64,000 nucleotides of DNA from Nocardioides nematodiphilus (GCF_020216525.1 NZ_JAIWOY010000001.1:248001-312000), one strand, 5' to 3'. Positions 8,092 to 19,373 are shown, counted from the first letter of the stretch. Notes: generated from the sequence alone by a model not told the origin. A program made the numbers and translations.

Positions 8092-10439
8092 GACTCCTCC
8101 TTCACCAGGAGCGCGACGGGGTAGGTGGCGAGCAGGTCGGCGAGCAGGACGGATCCGCTGGTCGAGGTGGGCGTGTCGAATCCTGCGGCGCCGCGCCAGC
8201 TGCCGGCCGGCAGCTCGAGGCGGGTGTCGCCCCAGCCGCCCCGCGCGGCCAGACCCACCGGCAGCCGGGTCACCACCGTGATCGCGCCGCCGCGCGAGAA
8301 CGCCAGCGCGTGCTCGGCCGCCTCACCCTCGATCCGGACCGGCTCGTACGTCGAGAACAGCTCGGGCCGGTCCCGGCGCAGCGTCAGCGCGGCCCGGGTG
8401 AGGAGCATCTTGGCGGCGCCGCGGTCGCCGAGCCCGTGCGGGGCGGCCGCACCCGCGCCGGCAGCGATCGCACCGACCAGGTCGGCTCGGTCGTCGAAGT
8501 CGACCGGTCGACGGTTGTCGGGGTCGACCAGGCTCTGCTCCCACAGCTCGCTGCCCTGATAGACGTCGGGCACGCCCGGCATCGTCAGCGCGATCAGCTT
8601 GGCGGCCAGCGCGTTGCTCCAGCCGGGCTCCACGATCTCGTCGAGGAGCTCGCGGAAGGCGCGGGCGACCTGCTCGTCGTCGTAGAGCGCGTCGACGGCG
8701 GCGTGCACCGCGGCCTCGTACGCGGCATCGGGCTCGGTCCACGTGGTGCGGTCGCCGGCCTCGCGCATCGCCTTCTCGGCGTATGCGTGCAGCCGCTCAC
8801 GGCTGATGGGCCATGCCCCCAGCGCCGCCTGCCACAGCAGCGCGGCGAAGCCGGGATCGGGCACGGGAGCGACCGCGAGCAGGGTCTTCAGCGTGCGCGT
8901 CCACGCCTGCGGCAGCTCGGCCAGCACGGTGATCCGCGCCCGGACGTCCTCCCCACGCTTCGTGTCGTGGGTCGACGTGGTCGTCATCGCGTGCGGCCAG
9001 GTCCGCTGCCGCTCGGCCGACGCGTCGTGGAAGGCGTCCACGTCGACGGCGAAGATCGACGGATCGCCACCGACCTCGTTGAGCGAGGTGAGCCGCGACC
9101 AGCGGTAGAAGGAGCAGTCCTCGACGCCCTTCGCCATCACCATCCCGCTGGTCTGCTGGAACCGCTTGCTCGCCGCCAGGTCCGGGTTGCCCAGCCAGCC
9201 GACGAGCGCGTCGAACGTGCTGGCGAGGTCGGGACGACGCTCCCGGGCGATCGCGAACGCCTCGTCGAGGTGCTCGCGGCCCTCGGGCAGGTACGAGCGG
9301 TAGACGGGGAAGCAGGCCAGCAGCTCGGCGACCGCGTCCTCGGCACGGAACGCGGGCACCACGGGCAGGTGGCGGCGCAGATCGCGCACGATCCGCTTGA
9401 CCTCCGAGCGCAGGATGCCGTCGGCGACCTCGCGCTTGCGATCGTGGATCATCGACGCCCAGTCCACCGGCTCGGAGCGCAGCTGCGTCTCCAGGTCATC
9501 GAGGGGATCGCGTCCGGCGGGGTCGGTGAGCACCCGGTCGATGAGTCCGAGCACGTCGTACCCGGTGGTGCCCGCGGTCTGCCACGAGGTGAGCAGTGCC
9601 TCTCCGGGCTCCAGGATCTTCTCGACGAGCACGTACGCCCCGCCCGTGAGCGCGGCCAGGTCGTCGAGGTAGCGGCGCGGGTCGCGCAGCCCGTCGGGGT
9701 GGTCCACCCGCAGCCCGTCGACCAGACCCTCGTCGAACCAGCGCCGGATCTCGACGTGGGTCTCGGCGAACACGTCCGGCTCCTCGACGCGCACTGCGGC
9801 GAGGGTGTTGACCGCGAAGAAGCGGCGGTAGTTGAGCGCGTCGTCGGCGGCGCGCCACGAGACCAGCTCGTAGTGCTGGCGGGCGTGCACCTCGTCGGGA
9901 TCGGCTCCGTCGTCCGCCGTGCCCGGCGCGATCGGGTAGTGGTTGTCGTGGTAGACCAGCTCGGGTCCGTCGTCGCCGGCCACCACCGCGAGATGGGCGA
10001 TCCGGCCGGTCGGGAGCAGGTCGTCGTCGCCGACGACCGGGATCCGCAGCCGCTCGTGACCCGCATGCCAGTCGATGTCGAAGGCGGCCGCGTGCGGGGA
10101 GTCGCGACCGAGCCGGAGCACGTCCCACCACCAGGGATCGGCGCTCGGGGTGGCGATGCCGACGTGGTTGGGCACGATGTCGACCAGGACGCCCATGCCG
10201 AGTCGGCGCGCCTCGGCGGACAGAGCGGCCAGGCCGGCCGCCCCGCCGCGTGACTCGTCGATGTGGTCGTGGGCCACCACGTCGTACCCGTGGTCGCTGC
10301 CCGGCTCGGCGGCCAGCAGCGGCGACAGGTAGACCCAGTCGACCCCGAGCTCGTGCAGGTACTCCAGCCGGCTCGCGGCGGCGAAGAGGTCGAAGTCAGC
10401 GGTGATCTGGAGACGGTAGGTGCTGACCGGGATCCGCAT
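8088..10439 (-). CDS. treY: Malto-oligosyltrehalose synthase
   Basis: TreY isomerises the reducing-end alpha-1,4 bond of maltodextrins to an alpha,alpha-1,1 bond. The 783-residue product begins [18 protein letters not shown], the standard TreY N-terminus, and contains the GH13 blocks [21 protein letters not shown] (nucleophile), [12 protein letters not shown] (acid Glu) and [15 protein letters not shown], the last being TreY-specific. The reading frame is open further upstream, but that extension is Arg-rich shadow of glgX. The ATG at 10439 shares one base with the glgX stop (TGATG). The gene ends in a four-base overlap with treZ. No anomalies are seen; the length is slightly above the usual 700-780. 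Confidence 0.95.
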   Translation of the reverse strand: MRIPVSTYRLQITADFDLFAAASRLEYLHELGVDWVYLSPLLAAEPGSDHGYDVVAHDHIDESRGGAAGLAALSAEARRLGMGVLVDIVPNHVGIATPSADPWWWDVLRLGRDSPHAAAFDIDWHAGHERLRIPVVGDDDLLPTGRIAHLAVVAGDDGPELVYHDNHYPIAPGTADDGADPDEVHARQHYELVSWRAADDALNYRRFFAVNTLAAVRVEEPDVFAETHVEIRRWFDEGLVDGLRVDHPDGLRDPRRYLDDLAALTGGAYVLVEKILEPGEALLTSWQTAGTTGYDVLGLIDRVLTDPAGRDPLDDLETQLRSEPVDWASMIHDRKREVADGILRSEVKRIVRDLRRHLPVVPAFRAEDAVAELLACFPVYRSYLPEGREHLDEAFAIARERRPDLASTFDALVGWLGNPDLAASKRFQQTSGMVMAKGVEDCSFYRWSRLTSLNEVGGDPSIFAVDVDAFHDASAERQRTWPHAMTTTSTHDTKRGEDVRARITVLAELPQAWTRTLKTLLAVAPVPDPGFAALLWQAALGAWPISRERLHAYAEKAMREAGDRTTWTEPDAAYEAAVHAAVDALYDDEQVARAFRELLDEIVEPGWSNALAAKLIALTMPGVPDVYQGSELWEQSLVDPDNRRPVDFDDRADLVGAIAAGAGAAAPHGLGDRGAAKMLLTRAALTLRRDRPELFSTYEPVRIEGEAAEHALAFSRGGAITVVTRLPVGLAARGGWGDTRLELPAGSWRGAAGFDTPTSTSGSVLLADLLATYPVALLVKEES

Positions 10440-12616
10440 CAGTCGGAGCTCCGCTGATCGAGCCGGTCGAGTCCTGCTGCTACTGATGCCGCGACGGAGT
10501 GGTCGGGCGTCGTCTCCGGCGCGCGGTGCTGGCGCAGCACGACCACGCTGCGCGAGGCGATCTCGATGCTCGAGCCGGCCGCGATCTCCTCCTGCCCGAC
10601 GGCCCCGTCCACACCGGTGTCGATCACCACGTCCCAGGCCGCGGCGTACTCCGCGCCCGGGAGGGTCGCGGTCGCCGGGCCGTCGGCGTTGAAGTAGAGC
10701 AGGAAGTGGTCGTCGACGACCCGTTCGCCACGGGAGTCGGTGCCGGGGATGCGCTCGCCGTTGAGCCACATCCCGACCGCCTGGCTGTCGGGTGCGTCCC
10801 AGCCGGCGTCGCTCATCGGCTCCCCCGACAGCCGCAGCCAGACGATGTCGTCGAGCTGGTCGGGATCGGGGTCGATGCCGGTGAAGAAGCGGCGCCGGCG
10901 GAAGGTCGGGTGCGAGCGGCGCAACCGGATCGCGGCCGCGGTGAACTCCAGGAGCGGCAGGTCCGCCGCCTCCCAGTCGATCCAGCTCAGCTCGTTGTCC
11001 TGGGCGTACGTGTTGTTGTTGCCCTGCTGGGTGCGGCCGAGCTCGTCGCCGTGCAGCAGCATCGGGACGCCCTGCGAGAGCAGCAGCGTCGCGATGAGGT
11101 TGCGCTGCGTCCGCGCGCGGGCGGCCAGGATCTCCGGGTCGTCGGTCGGGCCCTCGGCACCGTGGTTCCAGGAGCGGTTGTGGCTCTCGCCGTCGTTGTT
11201 GTCCTCGCCGTTGGCGTCGTTGTGCTTCTCGTCGTACGACACGAGGTCGCGCAGGGTGAAGCCGTCGTGGGCGGTGACGAAGTTGATGCTCGCGAACGGC
11301 TTGCGACCGGAGTTCTCGTACAGGTCGCTGGAGCCCGAGAGCCGCGACGCGAAGTCACCGAGCGACGGCTCGCCGCGCCAGAAGTCGCGGACGGTGTCGC
11401 GGAACTTGCCGTTCCACTCCGTCCACAGCGGCGGGAAGCCGCCGACCTGGTAGCCGCCGGGGCCGACGTCCCACGGCTCGGCGATCAGCTTCACCTGGCT
11501 GACCACCGGGTCCTGCTGGACCAGCTCGAAGAAGGTGGAGAGCCGGTCCACGTCGTAGAACTCGCGGGCGAGGGTCGCGGCCAGGTCGAAGCGGAAGCCG
11601 TCGACGTGCATCTCCGTCACCCAGTAGCGCAGCGAGTCCATGATCAGCTGCAGGCTGTGCGGCTGACGCACATTGAGGGTGTTCCCGGTGCCGGTGTAGT
11701 CCATGTAGTACTGCCGGTCGTCCTCGACGAGGCGGTAGTAGGCGGGGTTGTCGATGCCCTTGAAGCTCAGCGTCGGACCGAGGTGGTTGCCCTCCGCGGT
11801 GTGGTTGTAGACGACGTCGAGGATCACCTCGATGCCGGCCGCGTGCAGGGTCTTCACCATCTGCTTGAACTCCTGCACCTGGCCGCCCGCGATGCCGCGC
11901 TGGCTGGCGTACTCGGCGTGCGGCGCGAAGAAGCCGAGGGTGTTGTAGCCCCAGTAGTTCCGCAGGCCCTTCTCGCTCAGCGTGCTGTCCTGGACGAACT
12001 GGTGCACCGGCATCAGCTCGATCGCGGTGATGCCGAGCTTCTGCAGGTGCTCGATCACGGCCGGGTGCGCGATCCCGGCGTACGTCCCGCGCAGCTCCTC
12101 GGGCACGGCCGGGTGTCGCTGGGTCAGACCCTTGACGTGGGCCTCGTAGATGACCGACTCGCTGTAGAGATAGCCCGGCTGCCGGTCGCCCTCCCAGTCG
12201 AAGTACGGGTTGACGACCACGCCGAGGGTCATGTGGGCGGCGGAGTCCTCGTCATTGCGCGAGTCCTCGTCGCCGAAGGTGTAGCCGAACAGGCTCTGGT
12301 CCCAGTCGATCTCGCCGCTCGTCGCCTTCGCGTACGGGTCGAGGAGCAGCTTGTTCGGGTTGCAGCGCAGCCCCTCGCCGGGGTCCCACGGCCCGTGCAC
12401 CCGGTAGCCGTACCGCTGCCCGGGCTGCACTGCGGGCAGATAGCCGTGCCATACGTAGGCGTCCACCTCGGTCAGCTCGACCCGAGTCTCGTTGCGCTCC
12501 TCGTCGAAGAGGCACAGCTCCACACCCTCCGCGATCTCGCTGAAGAGCGCGAAGTTCGTCCCATTGCCGTCGAAGGTCGCCCCCAACGGATAGGGCTGTC
12601 CCGGCCAGATTTCCAC
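10439..12616 (-). CDS. glgX: Glycogen debranching enzyme GlgX/TreX
   Basis: GlgX hydrolyses alpha-1,6 branches of limit-dextrin glycogen and thereby feeds linear maltodextrins to TreY. The 725-residue product has an isoamylase N-terminal domain ([20 protein letters not shown]) and a GH13 barrel with [17 protein letters not shown] (nucleophile), LIAEPWDVG (acid) and [16 protein letters not shown] chose the GTG at 12616, which has AGGGGGAG seven bases upstream, over an ATG at 12640. It is the first gene of the six-gene operon running to the CDGSH gene. In the trehalose setting it is often called TreX; the sequence does not distinguish the two names. Confidence 0.93.
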   Translation of the reverse strand: MEIWPGQPYPLGATFDGNGTNFALFSEIAEGVELCLFDEERNETRVELTEVDAYVWHGYLPAVQPGQRYGYRVHGPWDPGEGLRCNPNKLLLDPYAKATSGEIDWDQSLFGYTFGDEDSRNDEDSAAHMTLGVVVNPYFDWEGDRQPGYLYSESVIYEAHVKGLTQRHPAVPEELRGTYAGIAHPAVIEHLQKLGITAIELMPVHQFVQDSTLSEKGLRNYWGYNTLGFFAPHAEYASQRGIAGGQVQEFKQMVKTLHAAGIEVILDVVYNHTAEGNHLGPTLSFKGIDNPAYYRLVEDDRQYYMDYTGTGNTLNVRQPHSLQLIMDSLRYWVTEMHVDGFRFDLAATLAREFYDVDRLSTFFELVQQDPVVSQVKLIAEPWDVGPGGYQVGGFPPLWTEWNGKFRDTVRDFWRGEPSLGDFASRLSGSSDLYENSGRKPFASINFVTAHDGFTLRDLVSYDEKHNDANGEDNNDGESHNRSWNHGAEGPTDDPEILAARARTQRNLIATLLLSQGVPMLLHGDELGRTQQGNNNTYAQDNELSWIDWEAADLPLLEFTAAAIRLRRSHPTFRRRRFFTGIDPDPDQLDDIVWLRLSGEPMSDAGWDAPDSQAVGMWLNGERIPGTDSRGERVVDDHFLLYFNADGPATATLPGAEYAAAWDVVIDTGVDGAVGQEEIAAGSSIEIASRSVVVLRQHRAPETTPDHSVAASVAAGLDRLDQRSSD

Positions 12617-12672
12617 GTCGTCTCCCCCTGCGCGCTGCATCGGTCGCCGACTGGTACCCGGCAACGGCAGGA

Positions 12673-12990
12673 TCAGTCCGACGGCTTCCGCGGCTGCACG
12701 GCCATACCCGAGCGCGCCAGCACCCGCCCGGCGGCAGAACCCTGCGCGGCCACCAGCTCGAGGCGGTTGAAATGAGCCCGCATGTTGGCGCGAGCGGCGG
12801 CGATGACGCCGACCGCGGTGCTGGGCAGGGAGCCGACCGAGCTGAGGTCCATCACGAGATCGCGGGCCTGGCGGGTCAGCGCCGCGAGCCACTCCCCCAG
12901 CTCCAGCGCGCCCGAGTCGTCGAGGTCGCCGGAGAGCGTGAGCATGCCCGCGTCCTCGTCGTAGGCAACGGTGAAGGGGGTGCGGGCCAT
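12673..12990 (-). CDS. STAS-domain protein, anti-sigma-factor-antagonist-like
   Basis: The 105-residue protein is a single STAS domain. Strand patterns [19 protein letters not shown] and [23 protein letters not shown] match the family; the second ends in the region where anti-anti-sigma factors carry a phosphorylatable serine, here the S-T pair of LPSTAVG. It may bind an anti-sigma kinase or act in a wider stress switch, but no partner gene is adjacent. It is expressed separately from glgX, 56 bases downstream of it. A GAGGG site precedes the ATG. The upstream spacer holds two TTTTCCCC tracts whose significance is unclear. Confidence 0.75.
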   Translation of the reverse strand: MARTPFTVAYDEDAGMLTLSGDLDDSGALELGEWLAALTRQARDLVMDLSSVGSLPSTAVGVIAAARANMRAHFNRLELVAAQGSAAGRVLARSGMAVQPRKPSD

Positions 12991-13085
12991 AGCCCTCTTT
13001 TCCCCGTGGGAAGCGACCTATGCGCAGGTCAGTCGTCCAATTTTCCCCCTGGTCGCCGGCCGCGCGGGCCGTTACCGTCGAACGC

Positions 13086-13979
13086 ATGCCCACGCCGCTG
13101 CGCAATGCCGACCTGGATCCGCAGACCGAGTACGTCCGGATCTACCGCGAGCTGGGGCAGTACGAGTTCCCGTGGGACTTCAACCAGTCGCTGTCGTTCG
13201 CGCTGTTCCGCACGTACGCGGTGCCCTCGATCGGGCGACTGCTGGACGAGACGCACGAGTTCACCGAGCGGACCCAGAAGCGGTACGACGACACCGCGCT
13301 GCTGCTCGACGAGGTGATCAACAAGGGGTTCGACTCCCCCGACGGCCTCGCGGCGGTGCGCCGGATCAACGGCATGCACCGGATGTACGACATCTCCCAC
13401 GACGACATGCGCTACGTCCTGTCGACCTTCGTGGTGGTGCCGAAGCGCTGGATCGACAGCTTCGGCTGGCGCGCGCTGACGCCGAGCGAGGTGACGGCGT
13501 CGGTGCGCTACTACCAGGACCTCGGCCGGCACATGGGGATCAAGGAGATCCCGGAGACGTACGAGGCCTTCGCCGACCTGATGGACTCCTACGAGCGCGC
13601 GCACTTCGCCTTCGACGAAGGCGGGCGTCGGGTGGCCGACTCGACGCTCGACCTGCTCACCACGTTCTACCCGCGGCCGCTGGCGCCGGTCCTGCGGGTC
13701 TTCAGCAAGGCGCTGATGGACCCGCCACTGATCGAGGCGTTCGGGTACGACGAGCCGGGTGCGCTCGCGCGCCGGCTCTCGGAGGGCGCACTGCGCGCCC
13801 GGGCGCGCTTCGTCCGGCTGCTGCCGGCGCGCCGCAGGCCGGTGACCGTGGAGAGCCTGACCCGGATCAAGAGCTATCCCGACGGGTTCTCCGTACGGGA
13901 GATGGGGACGTTCGCGCCGGGCTGCCCGGTGCATCACCGGGCAGCCCCTGACGAGACTGCCTCGACCGCGTCCGCCTGA
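13086..13979 (+). CDS. MpaB/rubber-oxygenase-family protein (DUF2236)
   Basis: The 297-residue protein matches the ER-bound oxygenase MpaB/rubber oxygenase catalytic domain family, b-type haem enzymes in characterised members. Visible family-type stretches include [20 protein letters not shown], with the His residues that flank the haem pocket, and [21 protein letters not shown]. No signal peptide or strong membrane helix is visible. The N-terminal extension of the open frame before 13086 is Pro/Arg-rich and was left out; there is no strong ribosome site at the chosen ATG. The physiological substrate is unknown. It is divergent from the STAS gene and convergent with the RIO kinase gene, 15 bases away. 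Confidence 0.7.
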   Translation: MPTPLRNADLDPQTEYVRIYRELGQYEFPWDFNQSLSFALFRTYAVPSIGRLLDETHEFTERTQKRYDDTALLLDEVINKGFDSPDGLAAVRRINGMHRMYDISHDDMRYVLSTFVVVPKRWIDSFGWRALTPSEVTASVRYYQDLGRHMGIKEIPETYEAFADLMDSYERAHFAFDEGGRRVADSTLDLLTTFYPRPLAPVLRVFSKALMDPPLIEAFGYDEPGALARRLSEGALRARARFVRLLPARRRPVTVESLTRIKSYPDGFSVREMGTFAPGCPVHHRAAPDETASTASA

Positions 13980-13994
13980 CCCGGCCCGTCGCAC

Positions 13995-14876
13995 TCAGAA
14001 GGCGTGCGCCATCAGCTCGCCGAAGAGCTCCTGCTCGTCCACCTCCAGCCCGCGCGAGCGGAACCACGCGCACACGTTGGCGCAGTCGCGCAGCAGCAGA
14101 TCGAAGCCCGCGCGGTTGCCGACCAGGTCCACGATCTGCGGCAGGTCGATGATCACCAGCCGCTCGCCGGCGGCGAGGAGGTTGTACGCCGAGAGGTCGC
14201 CGTGGACGAGGCCTGCCTCGACCATCGTCGCGAGAGCGTCGCGCAGCTGGTCGAAGTAGGACGCCAGCAGCTCGGGTGAGGGACGGGTCTGAGCCAGCCG
14301 CGGCGCCGTGCGGATGCCGTCCTCGGCCTCCACGGAGATCCACTCCATCAGGATCTCGGTGCCGTCGACCTGGACCGGATAGGGCACCGGCAGGCCGAGT
14401 CGCCAGCACCGTACGAGCGCGTTCCACTCCGCGGCCGCCCACTCCCCCTTGGCGACCTCGCGGCCGAAGGTGGACTTGCGGTTGAGCGCGCGCTGGTCGC
14501 GTGACCGCTTCACCGCGCGTCCCTCCGTGTAGACCGCGGCGCGGTGGAAGCTGCGGTGCTCGCCGTCGCGATAGCGCTTGGCGACCATCACCACCGACTG
14601 CTCGCGATGGTGGGGATCGGTGCGGTCGAGCAGGAGGGCGTCAGCCTCCTTGCCGGTCTTGAGGACGCCGAGCTCGGTGTCGATGGCGCCCTGCGAGGTC
14701 ACCACCCAGTCGGGTCGTGGCTCGGGTCCGCGGTGCAGGGGCTCGACGGCGAGCCAGGTCGACCAGCGCTGGTCGGGGGCGAGGTCGTCGTCGTAGGCGA
14801 CGTAGTCGAAGGCGCTGTGCTGGATGTCGGGGAAGTGATCCGTCGTCGGATCAGGAGCGAAGAGCTCCTCGGTCAT
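13995..14876 (-). CDS. RIO1-type serine protein kinase
   Basis: The 293-residue protein has the compact RIO kinase fold. The candidate ATP-binding lysine lies in VVMVAKRYRDGEHR, the catalytic loop is VHGDLSAYNLL (Asp and Asn ligands), and the metal-binding block is VIIDLPQIVD, where the usual DFG is replaced by the RIO-type IDxxQ. In eukaryotes and archaea RIO kinases act in small-subunit ribosome maturation; in bacteria their targets are unknown. The ATG at 14876 was preferred to the upstream in-frame start because GGAG lies nine bases upstream and the extension is Arg-rich. It is divergent from the alpha/beta hydrolase gene. Confidence 0.85.
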   Translation of the reverse strand: MTEELFAPDPTTDHFPDIQHSAFDYVAYDDDLAPDQRWSTWLAVEPLHRGPEPRPDWVVTSQGAIDTELGVLKTGKEADALLLDRTDPHHREQSVVMVAKRYRDGEHRSFHRAAVYTEGRAVKRSRDQRALNRKSTFGREVAKGEWAAAEWNALVRCWRLGLPVPYPVQVDGTEILMEWISVEAEDGIRTAPRLAQTRPSPELLASYFDQLRDALATMVEAGLVHGDLSAYNLLAAGERLVIIDLPQIVDLVGNRAGFDLLLRDCANVCAWFRSRGLEVDEQELFGELMAHAF

Positions 14877-15046
14877 GTGGTGCTCCAGGGGTGAGAGAGA
14901 TGTGGTCTGCGGACAGGCCGAGAACAGTGGGTCGCATGTCACTGCTCCTCTCTCACGCCGGGCGCGCGGTCGCGCTCGTGGGCCTTCAGTGTGGGCCGCA
15001 CCGCCGGCGCGGACAACCGAATTATGGGAGGACAAGATTTTCCGCT

Positions 15047-15979
<933 letters not shown>

Positions 15980-15987
15980 GTCGACCG

Positions 15988-16021
15988 GGAGGGGTGAGCG
16001 GCGCGCGCCGCTCGCCCCTCC
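15988..16021 (+). terminator. Strong hairpin terminator after the alpha/beta hydrolase
   Basis: GGAGGGG-T-GAGCGGC (15988-16002) pairs with GCCGCTC-G-CCCCTCC (16007-16021) around a GCGC loop, with one internal mismatch. It starts eight bases after the hydrolase stop codon. A GTG at 15994, a possible start for the next gene, lies inside the stem, which argues against that start. Confidence 0.8.
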
Positions 16022-16059
16022 TTCGCGTACGGCCCCCCGATGGCCGCCGCCGAGCGGTA

Positions 16060-17127
16060 GTGGCGTGGTTAGATGGCACCGTGCTGGGCCCCCGGACGCG
16101 CGCGTGGCTCCTCCGCATCGGCCTGATCGGCCTGATCGCGGTCCTCGTCGTGATCGCCTTCCGGTTGATCGGCGAGGTGGACTGGCACGCGGTCTGGTAC
16201 GGCCTTCGCTATCTCGACTGGTGGCAGGCGCCCGCACTCTTGGGCCTGTTCGCGGTGCGTCAGATCTTCAACTCCACCCCGCTGGTGCTCTTCGTACCCG
16301 GGCTCAAGTTGATGCCCGCGGTGATGAACGACCAGGTCGGCACCATGGTGGGCACGATGATCCCGACCCCGAGCGATCTGGTCTTCCGCTCTGCGATGTT
16401 CAGCTCGTGGCAGATCCCGGTCGGCAGAGGCGTCGCCGGCACCCTCCTGCACAAGCTCTGCTTCTACATCGTGCGCTACGGCATCCCCATCGCCGGCCTG
16501 TTCATCCTGCTCTTCAGCGGCCACGACCTCCGGTTCGCGCTCTGGGACCTGGCCTCGATCGCGCTCTCGGGCGGGATCCTCGCGATGCTGCTGATGGTGA
16601 TGCACTCGACGCAGCTGGCCGAGGCCTGTGGGCTGCGCGCGGGCCGGTTGGTGCGACGAGTGCGCGGCAGCGTCGACCCGGAGAGCTGGTCGACCGCGTG
16701 GGGCGACTTCCACGACGACATGGCCGAGCTCTTCTACCACGGCTACGTGTACGCCTTCCTGGCGCTCTTCGCCATGCTCGCGGTGGACTCCACCATGGTG
16801 CTGGCGAGCATGCGCTTCGCCGGGGTGCCGTCGTCCGACGTGTCGGCGTCGCTGATCGTCGCCGCCTACCTGATCGCCTATCCCCTGACACTCTTCCCGT
16901 TCTCCGGCATCGGCCTGATCGAGGCGGCCGTGGTGGCGATGGTGGTGGGGACCGGTGGTCACGGCGTCGAGGCCGCGGCGATCGCCGGCATGATCGTCTG
17001 GCGGGTCTTCGCGCTCGGCGGCCCGCTCATCGCCGGCCTCCTGTCGCTGCTGATCTGGCAGCGAATCTGGGGCCGCGAGACGAAGTTGTGGCAGCTGGTC
17101 CGTACGCGGCAGAAGCCCGTCGGCTGA
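16060..17127 (+). CDS. Flippase-like / LPG-synthase-TM-domain membrane protein
   Basis: The roughly 355-residue protein has about eight membrane helices and matches the lysylphosphatidylglycerol-synthase transmembrane (UPF0104/YbhN) family. Features are the first helix (LRIGLIGLIAVLVVIAFRLI), the polar loop VGTMVGTMIPTPSDLVFRSAM and the FPFSGIGLIEAAVVAMV segment near the C-terminus. There is no catalytic synthase domain, so it probably moves or organises lipids rather than making them. The open frame begins at 15994, but that GTG lies inside the preceding terminator hairpin, so I use the GTG at 16060; 16081 is a further alternative. Neither has a strong ribosome site. Function in this organism is unknown. 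Confidence 0.7.
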   Translation: MAWLDGTVLGPRTRAWLLRIGLIGLIAVLVVIAFRLIGEVDWHAVWYGLRYLDWWQAPALLGLFAVRQIFNSTPLVLFVPGLKLMPAVMNDQVGTMVGTMIPTPSDLVFRSAMFSSWQIPVGRGVAGTLLHKLCFYIVRYGIPIAGLFILLFSGHDLRFALWDLASIALSGGILAMLLMVMHSTQLAEACGLRAGRLVRRVRGSVDPESWSTAWGDFHDDMAELFYHGYVYAFLALFAMLAVDSTMVLASMRFAGVPSSDVSASLIVAAYLIAYPLTLFPFSGIGLIEAAVVAMVVGTGGHGVEAAAIAGMIVWRVFALGGPLIAGLLSLLIWQRIWGRETKLWQLVRTRQKPVG

Positions 17128-17148
17128 GCCCGCTGAGCGGGTACTGCG

Positions 17149-17789
17149 GTGTCCGCGACACCGACACGCGTGCTCCGGGCCCTCCTCGACCGGCACGGGA
17201 CGACCTTTGCCGAGGACGCGGGATCGACCTGGCCGACGATCCCGCAGCGCTGTGGCAACTGCTGGCGCTGACGCTGCTGTTCTCCACCCGCATCCGATCC
17301 GGGGTCGCCGTGGCGGCCGCTCGTGAGCTGTTCGCCGCCGGCTGCCGGACACCGGAAGCCACCAGGCGTACGTCGCGCAGCAGCCGGGTGGCCGCGCTGG
17401 GCCGCGCCGGCTACCGCAGGTACGACGAGCGCACGGCGACCCGGTTGCACGACCTCGCCGAAGCCGTCCGCGAGGCCTACGGCGATGACCTGCGTCGCCT
17501 CCCCCACGGCGACGGGCAGGAGCTGGAACAGGCCCTTCGGCGGTTCACCGGGATCGGCCCGGTGGGTGCGGCGATCTTCTGCCGGGAGGTGCAGGGGGTG
17601 TGGCCGGGACTCGCGCCGTACCTCGACGACACGGCGATCGAGGGCGCCCGCCGTCTGGGGCTGCCCGCCTCGGCCGACGAACTCGCCGCACTGGTCGCCC
17701 CCGCCGACCTCCCCCGGCTGGCCGCGGGCTGCATCCGCGCCGCCCGCTCGACGGCACTCGTCGAGGAGCTCAGCCGATCTCCGCGATGA
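17149..17789 (+). pseudogene. HhH-type endonuclease III-like gene with an apparent frameshift
   Basis: From a GTG at 17149 one frame reads a typical N-terminus (TRVLRALLDRHGTTFAEDAG). It must then shift by one base near 17220-17222 to continue with IDLADDPAALWQLLALTLLF and the rest of the protein. The HhH motif FTGIGPVGAAIFCREVQ is in the second part, and the whole resembles the endonuclease III-related proteins of Actinobacteria. One extra G in the GGG run at 17220-17222 would join the frames exactly. No start codon with a ribosome site is present in the second frame near the break. The catalytic lysine typical of endonuclease III glycosylases is not evident, as is usual for this group. The 3' end overlaps the convergent nnrD gene by 20 bases. 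Confidence 0.65.
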
Positions 17790-18651
17790 CGCGCGGAACG
17801 ACAGCCGGCAGGTCCCGCGCCAGGTAGCCGACCCGGCCCACCGCGGCGGCCAGGTGCTCGCCGGCGCGGGCATGCACGAACCCCGCCCAGACGGCCGCCT
17901 TCGCCGGTGCCTCGCCCCGGGCGAGGAGCCCGGCCGCGATGCCCGCCTGGACGTCGCCGGAGCCCGAGACGCCGAGCCCCGGACCACCGCCCTCGATCGT
18001 CCAGCTGCGACCGTCGGGGCCGGCGATGTGCTTGATCGCGCCGCCGGCGACCACGACCACCCCGGTGCGCTCGGCCAGCTCGCGGGCCGCATCGAGGGCA
18101 TGCTCGTCGACCTCGTCGGGGTCGCGCTGTAGCATCCGGGCCAGCTCGCGGATGTTGGCGGTCACCAGTGCCGAGGCGGTCAGATGCTGGAGGCCCTCCG
18201 GATACTGGGTCAGGTACGCGGTCCCGGGTCCGTCGAGCATCACCGGACATGCGATCTGCGGCAGGACCGCCTCGAGGAGGCGTACGGACGCCTCGGGATC
18301 GACGAAGCCCGGGCCGATCAGGACGGCATCCGCGCCGCCAGCGGCCTCGACGATCGCGGTGGCCGCGTCCGCCGCGAGGGAGCCCTGCCGATCCTCCGGG
18401 AGGCGCAGGACCCGCGCCTCCGGGACCGCGACGGCGAGCGGCGCGACGACCGAGGCCGCGGTCGCGATCGCCAGCTTGCCGGCACCCGCACGCAGCGCCG
18501 CCTCACCGGCCAGGCGGACGGCGCCCGGCGTGGTGGCGCTGCCACCGACCACGAGGATGGTGCCGCGGGACTCCTTGCCGACGCCCGGCTCGGACAGCGG
18601 CCACGCCCGCAGCACGGCCGGGGTGACGAGCTCGTCGCTCGCGCCGGTCAC
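17770..18651 (-). CDS. nnrD: ADP/ATP-dependent NAD(P)H-hydrate dehydratase
   Basis: The enzyme repairs hydrated NADH and NADPH, using a nucleotide triphosphate or diphosphate to drive dehydration. The 293-residue protein has the ribokinase-like YjeF C-terminal domain: GTILVVGGSATTPGAVRLAGEAALRAGAGK near the start, ADAVLIGPGF in the middle and GLGVSGSGDVQAGIAAGLLARG near residue 240. The last corresponds to the family's G-[TS]-GD-VLAG phosphate-binding loop. The usual VTPNxxE reads VTANIREL, a mild departure. It lacks the fused epimerase (NnrE) domain found in many bacteria. The start overlaps the end of the histidine phosphatase gene by four bases, so the two form an operon. Confidence 0.85.
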   Translation of the reverse strand: MTGASDELVTPAVLRAWPLSEPGVGKESRGTILVVGGSATTPGAVRLAGEAALRAGAGKLAIATAASVVAPLAVAVPEARVLRLPEDRQGSLAADAATAIVEAAGGADAVLIGPGFVDPEASVRLLEAVLPQIACPVMLDGPGTAYLTQYPEGLQHLTASALVTANIRELARMLQRDPDEVDEHALDAARELAERTGVVVVAGGAIKHIAGPDGRSWTIEGGGPGLGVSGSGDVQAGIAAGLLARGEAPAKAAVWAGFVHARAGEHLAAAVGRVGYLARDLPAVVPRVIAEIG

Positions 18652-19373
18652 GGGCTCTCCTCCTCGGTCACGACCGAGTGCTTGCTCACGGCCCGGGTGT
18701 CGGCGAAGGCCTCCAGCCCGAACCCGTCGCCGGAGCGCTCGAAGCGGGTGAAGGAGGCGTTGGGGATCTGGATCTCGCGATCGATCTCCAGGAGGCGCTG
18801 CTCGTCGAGCCCTTCCAGGACGTAGCGGAACGACATGATCACCGCCTGGTGGGTGAAGACCCAGACCCGCTCGCCCTCGTAGCCATGGCCGAGGTCCGTG
18901 AGGAAGCTGCGCACCCGCAGCGCGACGTCGGCCCAGCTCTCACCGCTCGGCGGCTGGTAGTAGAACTTGCCCACCTTCTTGCGCCGCGCCGCCTCCTCGG
19001 GATGTCGCGCCCGGATCCCCCGACCGGTGAGCCCGTCGTACGCGCCCAGGTCGCGCTCGCGCAGGCGCTCGTCGGCAACGATCGGGACGTCGGCGTCGCC
19101 GAGTGCCGTACGGGCCGTGTCCGCTGCTCGTCGGTAGGGGGAGGTGACCACCAGCGTCGGGCGCCAGTCCTCCGGCGCGTCGGCCAGCCACCGCCCGACC
19201 GCCGATGCCTGATCGCGGCCCAGGTCGGAGAGCTCGACGTCGGCGTCGCGCTCGTGCAGATCGAGCTCCTCCGAGGAGGCCGCGCGCGCTGCTTCGTCCG
19301 CCTGGTTGCCCATGCTCTCGCCGTGACGGACAAGCGTCAGCGAATGGGGTCGGCTGCACCATCGTGGTTCCAC
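18648..19373 (-). CDS. Histidine phosphatase-family protein
   Basis: The 241-residue protein carries the RHG signature at R16-H17-G18 (LTLVRHGES), the catalytic phospho-histidine motif of the phosphoglycerate-mutase superfamily. Supporting blocks are VELSDLGRDQASAVGRWL, VVTSPYRRAADTARTAL (second Arg), ERLRERDLGAYDGLTG and VWVFTHQAVIMSFRYVL (second catalytic His). The substrate is not predictable from sequence; members include phosphoglycerate mutases and broad phosphatases. The start is a GTG at 19373 with AAGG upstream. It overlaps nnrD by four bases. Its upstream neighbour is tRNA-Tyr on the same strand with a terminator in between. Confidence 0.85.
   Translation of the reverse strand: MEPRWCSRPHSLTLVRHGESMGNQADEAARAASSEELDLHERDADVELSDLGRDQASAVGRWLADAPEDWRPTLVVTSPYRRAADTARTALGDADVPIVADERLRERDLGAYDGLTGRGIRARHPEEAARRKKVGKFYYQPPSGESWADVALRVRSFLTDLGHGYEGERVWVFTHQAVIMSFRYVLEGLDEQRLLEIDREIQIPNASFTRFERSGDGFGLEAFADTRAVSKHSVVTEEESP

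Noticed and set aside
10499..12775. Plus-strand open frame of 758 codons opposite glgX
   Set aside because: Antisense shadow of a clear GH13 enzyme; composition (Val, Arg, Gly, Asp runs) is that of reversed codons. The same holds for similar frames opposite nuoG, nuoM, menD and others.
15994..16059. Upstream start (GTG at 15994) for the flippase-like gene
   Set aside because: The codon lies within the stem of the preceding terminator hairpin, directly abutting a GGGAGGG run without spacing, and the extension is Arg/Pro-rich.
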